64,000 nucleotides of DNA. Origin: JACNKV01 sp964388155 (GTDB lineage Bacteria; Fidelibacterota; Marinisomatia; Marinisomatales; JACNKV01). Both the position numbers and the translations under genes were made by a program. Shown in pieces: positions 17,898 to 26,365 of this stretch (positions are counted from its first letter, which is position 1; every line of letters begins with the position of its first letter). The stretch is taken from contig CAYLYH010000010.1 in assembly GCA_964388155.1 (NCBI GenBank), positions 1 to 64,000 of the forward strand, in the 5' to 3' direction. The notes under the pieces are model-generated. The model worked only from the letters and a program-made list of their open reading frames with translations. It was not told where the DNA came from and made no database searches.

Positions 17898-18244
17898 TGG
17901 AAGCATTAGCACAATTAAAACATGTTAGACAGTCTCCCAGAAAAATACGGAAGACATTAGATTCGATTCGAGGTATGAAAGTGGGTATTGCTCTCAATGT
18001 TTTACATTTTTCACAGGAAAAAGCCGCTACGATTATTGAAAAAACGCTACATTCTGCTGTTGCAAATTATATGAACAACGCAGAAGATAGTAATATCAAT
18101 CCTGAAATGTTAGATATTAAAGAGGCGTATGTTAATGGAGGACCGGTGTTAAAAAGATTCCGTGCATCTGCGATGGGGCGTGCTTCAAAAATTCGCAAAC
18201 CATCAAGTCATTTAACCATTGTCCTTACGGACACAAAAGCGTAG
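17897..18244 (+). CDS. rplV: 50S ribosomal protein uL22
   Basis: L22 spans the 50S subunit and lines the exit tunnel near the macrolide site. The 115-aa protein has RQSPRKIRKTLDSIRG at the start and the RASAMGRASKIRKPSSH beta-hairpin tip near the C-terminus. Its ATG overlaps the rpsS stop by one base, so the two are probably translationally coupled. Confidence 0.98.
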   Translation: MEALAQLKHVRQSPRKIRKTLDSIRGMKVGIALNVLHFSQEKAATIIEKTLHSAVANYMNNAEDSNINPEMLDIKEAYVNGGPVLKRFRASAMGRASKIRKPSSHLTIVLTDTKA

Positions 18245-18253
18245 GAGGATCGT

Positions 18254-18886
18254 TTGGGTCAAAAAACACATCCAATCGGGTTTAGACTAACCGTTAATAA
18301 AGAATGGAGATCCAATTGGTTTGCATCGAAAAAGCATTTTAAAGATGAACTTGCAGAAGATGTTCAAATCAGAAAATATTTAAAGCAGCGACTTCCTAAT
18401 GCCGGTGTGTCAAAAGTGGAAATCAGACGCACATCTAAAGTGGTGACTATAACAATTCATACGGCAAGACCGGGGATTGTAATTGGAAAAGGCGGCGAAG
18501 AGGTTAAGCGGCTTAGAAAAGAAGTTAAACAATTAACTAAAAAAGAAGTTCAAATCAATATTTCAGAAGTGAAACGTCCTGAATTGGATGCAGCTTTAGT
18601 CGGGTCAAATATTGCACATCAATTGATGAAGAAAATATCCTACCGGCGAGTCGTGAACAAAACCATGCAGTCTACTATGAGAATGGGGGCGCAAGGAATT
18701 AGAATCAATGTTGCCGGAAGACTTGGTGGAGCCGAGATTGCACGTAGTGAAAAATTTATGGACGGAAGTGTACCACTTCATACATTGAGATCAGATATTG
18801 ACTACGCCCTCACTGAAGCGCATACAACGTATGGTGTCATTGGAATAAAGGTTTGGATTTGTAATGGCGAAGTGCGTGGTAAGTAA
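18254..18886 (+). CDS. rpsC: 30S ribosomal protein uS3
   Basis: S3 lies at the mRNA entry site and takes part in mRNA unwinding. The 210-aa protein starts at a TTG behind AGGAGG (MGQKTHPIGFRL). The KH type II domain is visible with its GIVIGKGGEEV loop, followed by the C-terminal domain with GRLGGAEIARSE. It lies between rplV and rplP, as usual. Confidence 0.98.
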   Translation: MGQKTHPIGFRLTVNKEWRSNWFASKKHFKDELAEDVQIRKYLKQRLPNAGVSKVEIRRTSKVVTITIHTARPGIVIGKGGEEVKRLRKEVKQLTKKEVQINISEVKRPELDAALVGSNIAHQLMKKISYRRVVNKTMQSTMRMGAQGIRINVAGRLGGAEIARSEKFMDGSVPLHTLRSDIDYALTEAHTTYGVIGIKVWICNGEVRGK

Positions 18887-18888
18887 TT

Positions 18889-19302
18889 ATGTTAGAACCT
18901 AAAAAAAGTAAATATCGAAGACATCATCGGGGACATCGACGTGGGATGGCTAAACGAGGTGATTATGTGGCTTTTGGAAGCTATGGACTTAAAGCATTAG
19001 AATCCGGATGGATTTCTGCAAGACAAATTGAATCATCACGTGTAACCATTTCACGTATTGTTAGGAAAGTGGGAAAAATGTGGATTCGTATTTTTCCTGA
19101 CAAGCCTATTACAGCGAAACCAGCAGAAACACGAATGGGTAAAGGAAAAGGCGCTCCGGAATATTGGGTTGCAAACGTTAAACCCGGTAGAATATTATTT
19201 GAAATTGAAGGCGTGTCGTTTGAAGAAGCTGAATTAGCCTTTCGGAATGCTGGTCATAAATTGCCCATAAAAACAAAACTTGTGGGACGGAGGGAATTTT
19301 AG
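18889..19302 (+). CDS. rplP: 50S ribosomal protein uL16
   Basis: L16 helps position A-site tRNA on the large subunit. The 137-aa protein has the MLEPKKSKYRRHHRGH start and the RMGKGKGAPEYWVA loop, with the arginine and methionine region found in the family. It begins 2 bp after rpsC. Confidence 0.98.
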   Translation: MLEPKKSKYRRHHRGHRRGMAKRGDYVAFGSYGLKALESGWISARQIESSRVTISRIVRKVGKMWIRIFPDKPITAKPAETRMGKGKGAPEYWVANVKPGRILFEIEGVSFEEAELAFRNAGHKLPIKTKLVGRREF

Positions 19303-19307
19303 AAAGT

Positions 19308-19523
19308 ATGAAACGCAGTCAGTTAAATGAAATAAATAAAATTGAATTGGAGTCTAGGCTTCAAGACAATCTTGATGCCATGCAAAACCTCCGTTTTCAG
19401 AAAGCATTACAGCAAATCGAAGATCCAAAGCAAATTAACATTTTACGTCGTGAAATTGCTCAGATTAAAACGGTGTTGCATGAAATGGATTTGGGTATTC
19501 GCCCTCAAAAGGATGGAGAGTAA
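19308..19523 (+). CDS. rpmC: 50S ribosomal protein uL29
   Basis: L29 is a small helical protein near the tunnel exit. The 71-aa product is a two-helix hairpin with the LRFQKALQQIEDP and RREIAQIKTVLHE segments typical of the family. An overlapping open frame at 19342 is a shadow. rpsQ starts 2 bp after the stop. Confidence 0.95.
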   Translation: MKRSQLNEINKIELESRLQDNLDAMQNLRFQKALQQIEDPKQINILRREIAQIKTVLHEMDLGIRPQKDGE

Positions 19524-19525
19524 TT

Positions 19526-19795
19526 ATGATGTCTGATGTACGAAAAAGGCAAACATTGTTTGGTGAAGTTGTTAGTACAAAAATGGAAAAAACGGTCACA
19601 GTTAAGGTCACGCGGAAAGTAAAGCACCCCGTCTATAAAAAATATGTGAAACGTTTTAAAAAACATTTAGCTCATGTCGGATCTGTTAATCCGAAGATGG
19701 GAGATTTAGTTATCATTTCTGCTGTACGCCCATTAAGTAAAAGTAAACGTTGGCAGGTAAGTGAAATTGTCCGCGAGTCAGTAAAGATTGGATAA
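19526..19795 (+). CDS. rpsQ: 30S ribosomal protein uS17
   Basis: S17 is a primary 16S rRNA binding protein of the 30S body. The 89-aa protein shows the OB-fold core with GEVVSTKMEKTVTV and the basic KHPVYKKYVKR segment. Two consecutive ATG codons at 19526 and 19529 could both serve as start; the first lies nearest the upstream stop. Confidence 0.97.
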   Translation: MMSDVRKRQTLFGEVVSTKMEKTVTVKVTRKVKHPVYKKYVKRFKKHLAHVGSVNPKMGDLVIISAVRPLSKSKRWQVSEIVRESVKIG

Positions 19796-19801
19796 AATGT
19801 C

Positions 19802-20170
19802 GTGATTCAACAAGAAACAAGATTAAAAGTAGCTGATAATACAGGAGCAAAAGAAGTCCTGTGTTTCAAAGTGCTGGGTGGGAGTCGCCGCAGATATGCA
19901 TCTCTTGGAGATGTTGTTGTGGTGACTGTGAAAAAAGCTATACCCGGCGGAATGGTTAAAAAAGGGCAAGTAACTCGTGCAGTTATCGTGCGTACAAGGA
20001 AAGAAGTACGCCGTCAAGATGGAACCTATATTCGGTTTGACGATAATGCTGCTGTATTGCTTACCGAAGGCGGGGATCCTCGCGGAACCAGAATATTTGG
20101 ACCTGTTGCCCGTGAACTTCGTGAAAGCGGTTATATGAAAATTATTTCGATGGCGCCGGAGGTATTGTAA
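19802..20170 (+). CDS. rplN: 50S ribosomal protein uL14
   Basis: L14 forms an inter-subunit bridge with 16S rRNA and is a docking site for the silencing factor RsfS. The 122-aa protein starts at a GTG (MIQQETRLKVADNTGAK) and has the conserved GTRIFGPVARELR C-terminal segment. This is the first gene of the spc part of the cluster. Confidence 0.98.
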   Translation: MIQQETRLKVADNTGAKEVLCFKVLGGSRRRYASLGDVVVVTVKKAIPGGMVKKGQVTRAVIVRTRKEVRRQDGTYIRFDDNAAVLLTEGGDPRGTRIFGPVARELRESGYMKIISMAPEVL

Positions 20171-20171
20171 T

Positions 20172-20486
20172 ATGCGAATTAAAAAAGGGATGACCGTCCG
20201 TGTAAACAGTGGAAATCACAAAGGCAAAGAGGGAAAAATTCTTCGTGTAATTCCTAAAACGAATCGCGTTATCATCGAAGGAGTTAATTTTATAAAAAGA
20301 GCGATCCGCCCGACGCAAGATAATCCATCCGGTGGTTTCGCTGAGAAAGAAGCATCTATTCATATCTCCAATATCGTGATCATGCATGGTGGGAAGCCAA
20401 CACGAGTGGGATATAAAATTCTTGAGGATGGTTCCAAAGTACGTATTTCAAAAAAAACCGGTGAAGAAATTGTTGTATCGTCATGA
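20172..20486 (+). CDS. rplX: 50S ribosomal protein uL24
   Basis: L24 starts 50S assembly by binding the 5' domain of 23S rRNA. The 104-aa product has a KOW motif at the start (MTVRVNSGNHKGKEGKIL) and the usual GGFAEKEASIHISNV-like segment. Its stop overlaps the rplE ATG by 4 bp. Confidence 0.97.
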   Translation: MRIKKGMTVRVNSGNHKGKEGKILRVIPKTNRVIIEGVNFIKRAIRPTQDNPSGGFAEKEASIHISNIVIMHGGKPTRVGYKILEDGSKVRISKKTGEEIVVSS

Positions 20487-21250
20487 CTGAAAAAAAGAAA
20501 ATAGAAAAGAAAAAGACACTTGCACCGACTGTGAAAAAATCAGCTGGTAAAGCGTCACCTAAAAAGAAAACGCAAACGAAGACGGTGACAAAATCAGCTG
20601 GAAAATCTGTAGCAAAACCAGTTGCAAAAACGAGTGTTAAAAAAACGACGAAAAAAACAGCTCACAAAACAGCATATATACCCGAAATAAAAAAATATTA
20701 TCAAGAGAGCATCGCGAAAAAATTAATGGACCGATTTAAATATGATAGTCCTATGGAAGTTCCGAAATTTACAAAAATTACATTGAATATGGGTGTCGGT
20801 GACGGAAAGGAAAATCAAAAAGCTTTAGACAGTGCGCAAAATGAATTGACGTTGATTTCCGGACAAAAGGCAGTAATCACCTATGCAAAGAAGGATGTGT
20901 CTAATTTTAAAATACGACGCGGAAATCCGGTGGGAGTGCGTGTAACGCTGAGAGCAAATAAAATGTACGAGTTTTTTCAGAGATTAGTTGCAATTGCTTT
21001 GCCTCGTACCCGGGACTTTACAGGTCTTTCGTTTAAATCCTTTGACGGTCGCGGGAATTACAATTTTGGCGTGAAAGAACAGATTGTGTTCACAGAAATT
21101 AATTACGATAAAATTGATGCAATTCGCGGATTAGATATTGCAATCACCACAACAGCAAAAAGTAATGATGAGGCTTATTGGTTACTCAAAGAGTTTGGGT
21201 TTCCGTTAAGAGAAAAACCTAAAAAGACTAAAGGAGCGGAGGTTAACTGA
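20483..21250 (+). CDS. rplE: 50S ribosomal protein uL5 with N-terminal basic extension
   Basis: L5 binds 5S rRNA and forms bridges to the 30S head. Normal L5 is about 180 aa; this one has 255. The standard fold begins near residue 67 (IPEIKKYYQESIAKKLMDRF) and is complete to the end. Residues 1-66 are a Lys/Thr/Ala-rich, histone H1-like tail with repeated SAGK words. The extension is probably real: the frame is open throughout, the start overlaps rplX by 4 bp (ATGA), and no other start precedes the conserved part. The tail may bind rRNA or other nucleic acid, but this is inference. Confidence 0.96.
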   Translation: MTEKKKIEKKKTLAPTVKKSAGKASPKKKTQTKTVTKSAGKSVAKPVAKTSVKKTTKKTAHKTAYIPEIKKYYQESIAKKLMDRFKYDSPMEVPKFTKITLNMGVGDGKENQKALDSAQNELTLISGQKAVITYAKKDVSNFKIRRGNPVGVRVTLRANKMYEFFQRLVAIALPRTRDFTGLSFKSFDGRGNYNFGVKEQIVFTEINYDKIDAIRGLDIAITTTAKSNDEAYWLLKEFGFPLREKPKKTKGAEVN

Positions 21251-21435
21251 TGGCAAAACGATCATTGATTGTTAAGGCAAAAAGGAAGCCTAAATTTTCA
21301 ACAAGAGGTTACCATCGATGTTCAAATTGCGGACGACCTCATGCGTATATGAGACGGTTTGGGCTCTGTAGAATATGTTTTCGGGAAATGGCCCTGAAGG
21401 GCGAAATCCCCGGTGTAACAAAAGCAAGTTGGTAA
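21250..21435 (+). CDS. rpsN: 30S ribosomal protein uS14, zinc-binding type
   Basis: S14 completes the 30S head. This 61-aa form has two CxxC pairs (CSNC and CRIC) that bind zinc, the short type Z variant, not the longer zinc-free form of E. coli. Its ATG overlaps the rplE stop by one base. Confidence 0.98.
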   Translation: MAKRSLIVKAKRKPKFSTRGYHRCSNCGRPHAYMRRFGLCRICFREMALKGEIPGVTKASW

Positions 21436-21450
21436 GGAGAATTATAAATT

Positions 21451-21849
21451 ATGTCAATGACTGATCCAATCGCTGATTTGTTAACGCGAATACGAAATGG
21501 TCTTGCTGTTGGAAAACGGTGGGTAGATATTCCGGCTTCCAATATGAAAAAGCGAATAGTTTACGTGTTAAAAGAAGATCACTATATCAAAGATTTTATT
21601 TTTATTGCCGATGGAAATAAAGAAACGATTCGTGTCTTTCTTAAGTATGATTATCACAATAAACCCGTGATTACAACAATAGAAAGAGTCAGTAAACCGG
21701 GATGTCGTGTTTACGTAGATTCAAAGAGCATTCCTAGAGTGCTAGACGGATTGGGTATTTCCATTCTGTCTACGCCTAAAGGAGTTATTTCAAATAAAAC
21801 CGCCAAAAAAATGAACGTTGGTGGTGAATTAATTTGCAACGTGTGGTAA
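21451..21849 (+). CDS. rpsH: 30S ribosomal protein uS8
   Basis: S8 binds the central domain of 16S rRNA and in E. coli represses the spc operon. The 132-aa protein has the MTDPIADLLTRIRNG start and the C-terminal STPKGVISNKTAKKMNVGGE signature. A usable AAGGAG precedes the ATG. Confidence 0.98.
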   Translation: MSMTDPIADLLTRIRNGLAVGKRWVDIPASNMKKRIVYVLKEDHYIKDFIFIADGNKETIRVFLKYDYHNKPVITTIERVSKPGCRVYVDSKSIPRVLDGLGISILSTPKGVISNKTAKKMNVGGELICNVW

Positions 21850-21855
21850 AGAATT

Positions 21856-22392
21856 ATGTCAAGAATCGGTAAAAAACCAATCCAAATACCTGACGGTGTC
21901 GCCGTGATGTTTCAAAATAAGATTGCCTCTGTCAAAGGTCCTAAAGGTGAATTGTCTGTCCCCGTGATTTCGGGAATAACAGTCAAAGATACTGATGGCA
22001 TCTTGCTGGTAGAGCGATCTTCGGACGAAAGGAAGTTTCGTGCAAACCATGGTACCATGCGTCAACTTATGTTGAATGCCGTTATCGGTGTCTCCCAGGG
22101 ATATAAAAAAGAGCTGACATTGGTTGGAGTTGGATATCAAGCACAGATGGACGGAACTCGGTTGAAGTTAGCATTGGGCTATTCACATGATATTATTTTT
22201 CAGCCACCGAAAGGAATTACCCTTAGTGCAAAGCGAACAGAGATCACTGTAGAGGGTATTGATAAACAACTCGTCGGAGAAGTTGCTGCAAAGATTCGAT
22301 CCTTTCGCAAGCCTGAACCCTATAAGGGAAAAGGGGTTCGTTATAAAGGTGAATATGTTCGTCAGAAACAAGGAAAAACTGTTGGTGGATAA
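21856..22392 (+). CDS. rplF: 50S ribosomal protein uL6
   Basis: L6 lies near the factor-binding site beside the sarcin-ricin loop. The 178-aa protein has two related domains; the second ends in the signature PEPYKGKGVRYKGE with the conserved Lys/Gly pattern. It sits between rpsH and rplR with gaps of 6 and 5 bp. Confidence 0.98.
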   Translation: MSRIGKKPIQIPDGVAVMFQNKIASVKGPKGELSVPVISGITVKDTDGILLVERSSDERKFRANHGTMRQLMLNAVIGVSQGYKKELTLVGVGYQAQMDGTRLKLALGYSHDIIFQPPKGITLSAKRTEITVEGIDKQLVGEVAAKIRSFRKPEPYKGKGVRYKGEYVRQKQGKTVGG

Positions 22393-22397
22393 ACATT

Positions 22398-22769
22398 ATG
22401 AGTAAAATGAACCAAGATATTAGTCGGTTTAAACGACGTCGGAATCGGAGTAAGAAAACTGCATTTAACCATCCTACGCTATCGAGGCTTTGCATTTTTC
22501 GAAGTAATAAACACATCGAGGCTCAGATTATCGATGACCACAAAAGTATTACGCTGGTCTCTGCTTCTACGTATGAAAAAGAAATTTCCGGTAAGTTAAA
22601 GAAAAACTGCACAAAAACTGAAGCAAGTAAACATGTTGGAAATGCGATAGCAGAACGTGCTTTGAAACTAGATATTAAACAGGTCGTTCTTGACCGAAAC
22701 GGAAATCCATACAGTGGCCGTATCAAAGCCTTGGCTGATGCAGCACGTGAATGTGGATTAATAATTTAA
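22398..22769 (+). CDS. rplR: 50S ribosomal protein uL18
   Basis: L18 binds 5S rRNA and brings it into the central protuberance with L5. The 123-aa product has a basic N-terminus (FKRRRNRSKK), the RLCIFRSNKHIEAQIIDD strand and a C-terminal GRIKALADAARECGL helix that matches the family. Confidence 0.97.
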   Translation: MSKMNQDISRFKRRRNRSKKTAFNHPTLSRLCIFRSNKHIEAQIIDDHKSITLVSASTYEKEISGKLKKNCTKTEASKHVGNAIAERALKLDIKQVVLDRNGNPYSGRIKALADAARECGLII

Positions 22770-22785
22770 AAAAGGGAGTAACGAA

Positions 22786-23289
22786 TTGGCGAGTATAAAT
22801 CCGGCTGAACTGGATCTGAAAGAAGAAATTGTCGTACGAATTAATCGTATTGCTAAAGTGACTTCAAGGGGAAAACGATTTCGTTTTTCTGCATTAGTCG
22901 TTGTAGGAGACGGGAAAGGTCATGTTGGTATGGGCTTGGGTAAAGCGAATGAAGTTGTTGCCGCCATCTCAAAGGCAAAAGAAAATGGGAAGCAAAATAT
23001 CTTTCGTGTATCTGTCATCAATGGTACAATCCCTCATAAGATAATTGGGAAATATGGTGCCAGTAATGTGATGCTTAAACCTGCTGCTCCCGGTACAGGT
23101 ATCATTGCAGGAGCTGCCGTTCGTGCCGTGATGGAAATGTCAGGTATTTCAAATATCCTTACAAAAATAATTGGTTCAAATAATCCCCTAAATGTTGTCA
23201 GAGCCACACTGCAAGCATTAACCAGCCTACAAGATGCGGTTTCTATAGCCAATAAAAAAGGTGTAACCATCAAACAGATATTTAATTAA
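22786..23289 (+). CDS. rpsE: 30S ribosomal protein uS5
   Basis: S5 contributes to decoding accuracy and contains the loop next to the spectinomycin site. The 167-aa protein starts at a TTG behind GGGAG. The loop reads KVTSRGKRF at residues 24-32, where most bacteria have a VKGGRR-type sequence, so the Lys and first Gly are replaced (Ser27, Arg28). The core RFSALVVVGDGKGHVG and GTGIIAGAAVRAV motifs are normal. Confidence 0.98.
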   Translation: MASINPAELDLKEEIVVRINRIAKVTSRGKRFRFSALVVVGDGKGHVGMGLGKANEVVAAISKAKENGKQNIFRVSVINGTIPHKIIGKYGASNVMLKPAAPGTGIIAGAAVRAVMEMSGISNILTKIIGSNNPLNVVRATLQALTSLQDAVSIANKKGVTIKQIFN

Positions 23290-23291
23290 TC

Positions 23292-23486
23292 ATGGGTAAA
23301 AAACAGAAAACATTAAAAATTACACAAATCCGGAGTCGAATCGGTTATAAACCGAAGGCACATGCGACACTAGATGCTCTGGGATTAAGAAAAATGCATC
23401 AATCGGTTGTACAAAAAGATAATCCGGCGATTCGTGGTATGATAAAAAAAATAGAATATATGTTGAGCGTGGAGGAAGTGGCATGA
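23292..23486 (+). CDS. rpmD: 50S ribosomal protein uL30
   Basis: L30 is a small 23S rRNA-binding protein of the spc cluster. The 64-aa product has the LKITQIRSRIGYKPKAHATL start and the conserved GLRKMHQSV segment, then KKIEYMLSVEE. It overlaps rplO by 4 bp. Confidence 0.97.
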   Translation: MGKKQKTLKITQIRSRIGYKPKAHATLDALGLRKMHQSVVQKDNPAIRGMIKKIEYMLSVEEVA

Positions 23487-23923
23487 AATTAGGTGAATTA
23501 CAACCCCCAAAAGGTGCCAAAAAGAATACGAAGAGAAAAGGTCGTGGTACGGGGTCGGGCCTTGGACATACCGCAGGGCGAGGTCATAAAGGTGCAGGGC
23601 AACGAAGCGGTCATAAACATCGTCCATGGTTTGAAGGTGGACAAATGCCATTGATGAGACGTGTTCCGAAACGTGGTTTTTCAAACTACTTATTCAGAAA
23701 AGAATATCAGATTGTAAATCTAAATGATTTAGAAGAACTTGACGTTGAGACGATTACCGCAGAAATTCTGAAAGAAAAAGGGTTGGTACGTTCTGCATTC
23801 AAACCGATTAAAATATTGGGGAATGGGGAACTGACGAAATCTTTGAACGTATCCGCATCAGCTTTTAGTCAAACTGCAAAAGAAAAAATAGAAAAGGCAG
23901 GAGGCTCTGCAACAATCCTGTGA
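23483..23923 (+). CDS. rplO: 50S ribosomal protein uL15
   Basis: L15 is a late assembly protein of the 50S subunit. The 146-aa product begins MKLGELQPPKGAKKN, has the Gly/Arg-rich RGTGSGLGHTAGRGHKGAGQ region and a globular C-terminal domain. Its TGA stop overlaps the GTG start of secY, the usual coupling of rplO and secY. Confidence 0.98.
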   Translation: MKLGELQPPKGAKKNTKRKGRGTGSGLGHTAGRGHKGAGQRSGHKHRPWFEGGQMPLMRRVPKRGFSNYLFRKEYQIVNLNDLEELDVETITAEILKEKGLVRSAFKPIKILGNGELTKSLNVSASAFSQTAKEKIEKAGGSATIL

Positions 23924-25257
23924 TTGAAAAAATACGAAATATTTTTAGCATTCCGGAACTCAGAAATCGGATATTATTCACCCTTGGAATATTAATCATC
24001 GTTCGGATTGGTGCTCATATCCCCATACCCGGAGTCGATGGTGAAGCACTGGGTGCAGCAATTCAAAACTTTCAGAACACTCTGTTCGGACTTTATGATC
24101 TATTTGCCGGAGGAGCGTTTAAGAAAGCAACTCTGTTTGCGTTAGGAATTATGCCCTATATCTCTGCTTCGATTATTATTCAGCTGATGGGTGCAGTCGT
24201 TCCTTACTTTCAACGATTACAGAAAGAAGGGGAAGCAGGAAGAAAGAAAATTACACAGATTACTCGATATGGTACGGTGCTGATTGGAACGATGCAGGCA
24301 TATGGAGTCACGATATTTTTAGAAAGTATGACAGCAAATATTGGTGGCGGAATTGCACATGTTATCCCTAATCCGGGGCTTATGTTCAAATTTACTGCCA
24401 TAGTCAGTTTAGTCACTGGTGTCATCCTGATGATGTGGTTGGGCGAACGAATCACTGAACGTGGCTTAGGGAATGGTATCTCCCTTATTATCATGATTGG
24501 GATTGTATCACGATTCCCGAATGTGGTTCTGAGTGAAATTAATTACATCCAAGAAGGGATTCGTGGTATACTGGCTGAAGTCATTTTGATTGCGTTAATG
24601 TTTGTGATTGTCGGATTTGTGGTGCTTTTGACACAGGGGACGAGGAAAATACCTGTCCAATATGCCAAAAGGGTAGTAGGTAGAAAGGTATATGGTGGTC
24701 AATCAACGCATATACCATTAAAAGTGAATACTGCCGGAGTGATGCCTATCATTTTTGCACAGTCCATTATGTTTATTCCCAGTACGATTGCCACGTTTTT
24801 TAGTAATAGTGATTTTATGCAATCTGTGATGCGTTGGTTTTCTTTTGACCATCCTTTTTACTGGATCGTATTTGGGGCTATGATTGTATTTTTCACATAT
24901 TTTTATACCGCCATTGCCTTTGACCCCGTTCAAGTTTCTACCACGATGAAACAACAGGGTGGGTTTATTCCGGGTGTACGCCCCGGAAAGAAAACCGCAG
25001 AATTTATTGACAATATTTTAACTCGGGTTACACTTCCCGGCTCTTTTTCTCTAGCGTTTGTAGCTATCTTCCCGTACATCTTAATGAATGCCATGGATAT
25101 AGGATACGACTTAGCCTCTTTCTTCGGAGGTACAAGTTTGTTGATTATTGTGGGGGTTGCACTTGACACGCTGCAACAAATGGAATCGCATCTAATGATG
25201 CGCCATTATGATGGTTTTTTGAATAAAGGAAAAATTCGCGGACGGAAACGAATGTAA
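23920..25257 (+). CDS. secY: Protein translocase subunit SecY
   Basis: SecY is the channel of the Sec translocon in the inner membrane. The 445-aa protein starts at a GTG and shows about ten hydrophobic segments, the plug-region signature GGAFKKATLFALGIMPYISA, and the cytoplasmic loop GERITERGLGNGISLII that contacts SecA and the ribosome. It overlaps rplO by 4 bp and map by 1 bp. Confidence 0.98.
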   Translation: MIEKIRNIFSIPELRNRILFTLGILIIVRIGAHIPIPGVDGEALGAAIQNFQNTLFGLYDLFAGGAFKKATLFALGIMPYISASIIIQLMGAVVPYFQRLQKEGEAGRKKITQITRYGTVLIGTMQAYGVTIFLESMTANIGGGIAHVIPNPGLMFKFTAIVSLVTGVILMMWLGERITERGLGNGISLIIMIGIVSRFPNVVLSEINYIQEGIRGILAEVILIALMFVIVGFVVLLTQGTRKIPVQYAKRVVGRKVYGGQSTHIPLKVNTAGVMPIIFAQSIMFIPSTIATFFSNSDFMQSVMRWFSFDHPFYWIVFGAMIVFFTYFYTAIAFDPVQVSTTMKQQGGFIPGVRPGKKTAEFIDNILTRVTLPGSFSLAFVAIFPYILMNAMDIGYDLASFFGGTSLLIIVGVALDTLQQMESHLMMRHYDGFLNKGKIRGRKRM

Positions 25258-26015
25258 TGGTTAGGATTCGTTCAAAACGAGAAATTGGTTTGATTGCTCA
25301 TAGCAGTCAAATTGTTGCAGATACACTGAATATGCTTTCCAAGTATATGAAACCCGGTATTTCACTTAATGAGTTGGATCGTCGCGCTGAGGATTTTATT
25401 ATATCCATGGGAGCTCGACCGGCCTTTAAAGGATATTTGGGATTTCCTTCCACGTTGTGTATTTCAATCGATGACGAAGTCGTCCATGGAATACCTACAA
25501 CACGAAAATTAGAAGAAGGTCAAATCGTCAGTATCGATTGTGGTGCGGAAAAGAACGGCTATTATGGTGACCACGCAAAAACATTCGCCATCGGGGAGAT
25601 AACTGACGATAAGCGTCAGTTAATGGATGTAACACATGAAGCACTCATGCTTGGTATTCAGGCAGCAAAAGTTGGAAATTATGTTTCAGATATCGGTCAC
25701 GTAATTCAAACGTATGTAGAAGGATATGGGTATTCTGTTGTTCGAGAACTTGTAGGTCACGGTATTGGCACAGATTTGCACGAAGATCCACAGGTTCCTA
25801 ACTATGGTGAACCAAAACAAGGGCATCAATTAAAACCGGGTATGTGCATTGCCATTGAGCCCATGATTAACATGGGGGCGAAAGAGATTGTAACGGATAA
25901 AGACGGCTGGACGGTTCGCACAAAAGATGGTATGTCCAGTGCCCATTTTGAACATACGATTGCCATTCTTAATGAAGGAGCCCAAATACTGAGTCAAGGA
26001 AATAGTCATGGCTAA
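25257..26015 (+). CDS. map: Methionine aminopeptidase, type I
   Basis: This enzyme removes the initiator Met from new proteins. The 252-aa product has the pita-bread fold with the metal ligands Asp (SIDCGAEKNGYYGDHAKTF), His (LVGHGIGTDLHEDP) and Glu (IEPMI, HFEHTI). No N-terminal zinc-finger extension is present. It lies between secY and infA, and overlaps infA by 8 bp. Confidence 0.98.
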   Translation: MVRIRSKREIGLIAHSSQIVADTLNMLSKYMKPGISLNELDRRAEDFIISMGARPAFKGYLGFPSTLCISIDDEVVHGIPTTRKLEEGQIVSIDCGAEKNGYYGDHAKTFAIGEITDDKRQLMDVTHEALMLGIQAAKVGNYVSDIGHVIQTYVEGYGYSVVRELVGHGIGTDLHEDPQVPNYGEPKQGHQLKPGMCIAIEPMINMGAKEIVTDKDGWTVRTKDGMSSAHFEHTIAILNEGAQILSQGNSHG

Positions 26016-26235
26016 AGAACAACCAATTACGATTGATGGTGTTATCAAAGAGACGCTACCGAACGCGATGTTCCGCGTAGAAATTGAAATCGGCGAATCA
26101 AAACATATTGTATTAGCACATGTCAGTGGAAAAATGAGAATGCATTTCATCAAAATTTTACCGGGGGATATTGTAACGTTAGAAGTAACCCCCTATGATT
26201 TAAGTCGCGGTCGCATAGTCTATCGACAAAAGTAG
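26008..26235 (+). CDS. infA: Translation initiation factor IF-1
   Basis: IF-1 binds the A site of the 30S subunit during initiation. The 75-aa S1-like OB-fold protein has the family pattern: IDGVIKETLPNAMFRVE, GKMRMHFIKILPGD and YDLSRGRIVYR. It starts inside the end of map, which supports translational coupling. Confidence 0.98.
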   Translation: MAKEQPITIDGVIKETLPNAMFRVEIEIGESKHIVLAHVSGKMRMHFIKILPGDIVTLEVTPYDLSRGRIVYRQK

Positions 26236-26242
26236 GAGAAAA

Positions 26243-26356
26243 ATGAAAGTTCGTCCATCAGTAAAAAAAATATGCAGTAAATGTAAAATCATCCGACGAA
26301 AAGGTGTAGTACGGGTGATTTGTGAAAATCCAAAACATAAACAAAGACAAGGGTAG
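26243..26356 (+). CDS. rpmJ: 50S ribosomal protein bL36
   Basis: L36 is a 37-aa zinc-ribbon protein that stabilises 23S rRNA. I translated it directly: it begins MKVRPSVKKICSKC and ends KHKQRQG. Cys11, Cys14, Cys27 and His32 form the zinc site, so this is the zinc-binding form. AGGAG stands just upstream. It occupies its classical place between infA and rpsM. Confidence 0.97.
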   Translation: MKVRPSVKKICSKCKIIRRKGVVRVICENPKHKQRQG

Positions 26357-26365
26357 GAGTAAATA

